Source: an uncultured Flavobacteriaceae bacterium
Lineage (GTDB): Bacteria; Bacteroidota; Bacteroidia; Flavobacteriales; Flavobacteriaceae
Reading direction: 5' to 3'
DNA length: 64,000 nt
NCBI GenBank assembly: GCA_913045325.1
Contig: CAJWPZ010000002.1
Location: 62,001 to 126,000 of the forward strand
A model generated the notes under the pieces. It was not told the origin of the DNA. It did no database searches and worked only from the letters and a program-made list of their open reading frames with translations. Both the position numbers and the translations under genes were made by a program. The number at the start of each line of letters is the position of its first letter. Position 1 is the first letter of the stretch. Shown one piece after another: positions 63,082 through 64,000 of this stretch.

Positions 63082-63390
63082 AGTAGCTTTTTTAATTTGG
63101 TATAAACCAGGAAAAGGAGTTGTAAATCTTTGATGTTTTTGTGAAAAAATATCTCGTTAAAACCTATAAATATTTAATTTTATAAAGTTATGAAATGCCT
63201 ATTAACAAATCAAAAATACCCCGAACTTACTAAACAAAGGCGTAACAGGTTCTTTTATATCTAAAATAGTTAAACACAAACAAAAAGTAAGTCGCAAAGT
63301 GATTAATTTTGTTACAAACAATAGGTCTTATTATGTATTTTTACCTCTGTAAAACACGCTTAATTACACTTCAAAAAAACCATCAAAATA
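63082..63390. other. 309-base divergent intergenic region, permease / purH
   Basis: AT-rich with no supported gene. TACCTCTG at 63342-63349 is a one-mismatch -7 box facing purH, 41 bases before its ATG. I see no riboswitch fold or palindrome, and no consensus promoter facing the permease gene. Confidence 0.6.
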
Positions 63391-64000
63391 ATGAGTGATC
63401 TCAAAAAAATATCTTCGGCTTTAATATCTGTATTCCATAAAGACGGATTAGCCCCTATTGTACAAAAACTAAATGATCTTGGGGTTACCATATACTCTAC
63501 TGGAGGTACTCAAAAATTCATAAATGATTTAGGCATTGATGTGGTTGCCGTTGAAAGCGTTACAGACTACCCATCTATTTTGGGCGGTCGTGTTAAAACA
63601 TTACACCCCAAAGTATTTGGAGGTATTCTAAACAGGCAAGACAACCCCTCAGATATAGAGCAAATGCAGCAATATAACATCCCGCAGTTAGATGTTGTTA
63701 TTGTAGATTTATATCCTTTTGAAAAAACAGTTTCTAGTGGGGCTTCACAAGAAGATATTATAGAAAAAATTGACATTGGCGGTATCTCACTAATTCGAGC
63801 AGCGGCAAAAAATTTCAAAGACACCATTTGCGTATCTTCCATGGAAGATTACACTGAGTTTTTAGATCTTATTTCTCAAAACGACGGGACTATTGCCTTG
63901 GCTGCTAGAAAACATTTTGCTGCAAAGGCTTTTAATGTTTCTTCTAACTATGACACGGCAATTTTCAATTATTTTAATGAAGATCAAGAAATTTCGGCCC
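63391..64000 (+). CDS. purH: Bifunctional AICAR transformylase / IMP cyclohydrolase (start of gene, cut by window edge)
   Basis: The first 203 codons of PurH, which makes IMP in the last two steps of purine synthesis. The IMP cyclohydrolase domain begins MSDLKKISSALISVFHKDGL, followed by STGGTQKFINDLG, VTDYPSILGGRVKTLHPKVFGGIL and VDLYPFEKT. The gene runs off the window, and the transformylase domain is outside. It is the same pathway as purK and purE at 5 kb but is not linked to them. Confidence 0.95.
   Translation, partial: MSDLKKISSALISVFHKDGLAPIVQKLNDLGVTIYSTGGTQKFINDLGIDVVAVESVTDYPSILGGRVKTLHPKVFGGILNRQDNPSDIEQMQQYNIPQLDVVIVDLYPFEKTVSSGASQEDIIEKIDIGGISLIRAAAKNFKDTICVSSMEDYTEFLDLISQNDGTIALAARKHFAAKAFNVSSNYDTAIFNYFNEDQEISA

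Noticed and set aside
1-64000. CRISPR arrays, transposases, integrases, rRNA and prophage genes
   Set aside because: None was seen: no regularly spaced repeats, no recombinase or transposase motifs, and only one tRNA gene.

Overview
The window is chromosomal DNA of low G+C content from a member of the Bacteroidetes, very probably a Flavobacteriaceae species. The evidence is a gldJ / porU / porV gliding and type IX secretion (T9SS) block, C-terminal T9SS sorting domains on two secreted proteins, several DUF families common in flavobacteria, and promoters of the form TTG-N19-TAnnTTTG (exact copies upstream of mpl and of tRNA-Val). Coding density is high. I see no insertion sequence, prophage, CRISPR array or rRNA. 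The left edge cuts a PAS sensor kinase gene and the right edge cuts purH.

Layout. 0-9.8 kb: PAS kinase (partial), mpl, a TPR protein, obgE and adk on the minus strand, divergent from purK-purE, an M3 peptidase and a lipoprotein; then a degenerate UbiA-like membrane protein. 10-18.2 kb: gcvP, then a FabH-like / methyltransferase / glycosyltransferase / alkaline phosphatase cluster and an MlaE-MlaF type lipid transporter. 18.2-30 kb: SprT-like protein, SDR, pdhC, pdhA, cdd, porV and porU, divergent from gldJ. 30-39 kb: murF, tRNA-Val, a DUF4476 protein, folC, a large Asp-box protein with a T9SS tail, nhaD and a glutamate-type dehydrogenase.

39.4-43.8 kb holds the most interesting locus, a tight six-gene operon. 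It encodes an ECF sigma factor, a 92-residue one-TM anti-sigma candidate, a membrane-anchored CpxP/CnrX-like metal sensor candidate, an MbnP-like protein, a di-heme MbnH/MauG-like peroxidase and a T9SS-tagged YHYH-domain protein. I read it as a CnrYXH-style trans-envelope metal-sensing module controlling a copper/kynurenine (MbnP-MbnH) pathway with an additional exported partner.

43.9-55.3 kb is mostly housekeeping (anmK, acyl-CoA dehydrogenase, der, era, galE, folA, fabD, a DegT-type aminotransferase, waaA). 55.3-56.5 kb has an XRE/S24 repressor that retains a LexA-like Ala-Gly site and Ser/Lys dyad, with three near-identical operator-like sites just upstream and a divergent small lipoprotein. 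56.5-61.2 kb is a second metal-related operon (DUF3347 lipoprotein, HYC_CC_PP-like protein, HMA-MauE fusion, TonB receptor, secreted HMA protein, small membrane protein), probably for copper. The window ends with a GAF protein, a MacB-type permease and the start of purH.
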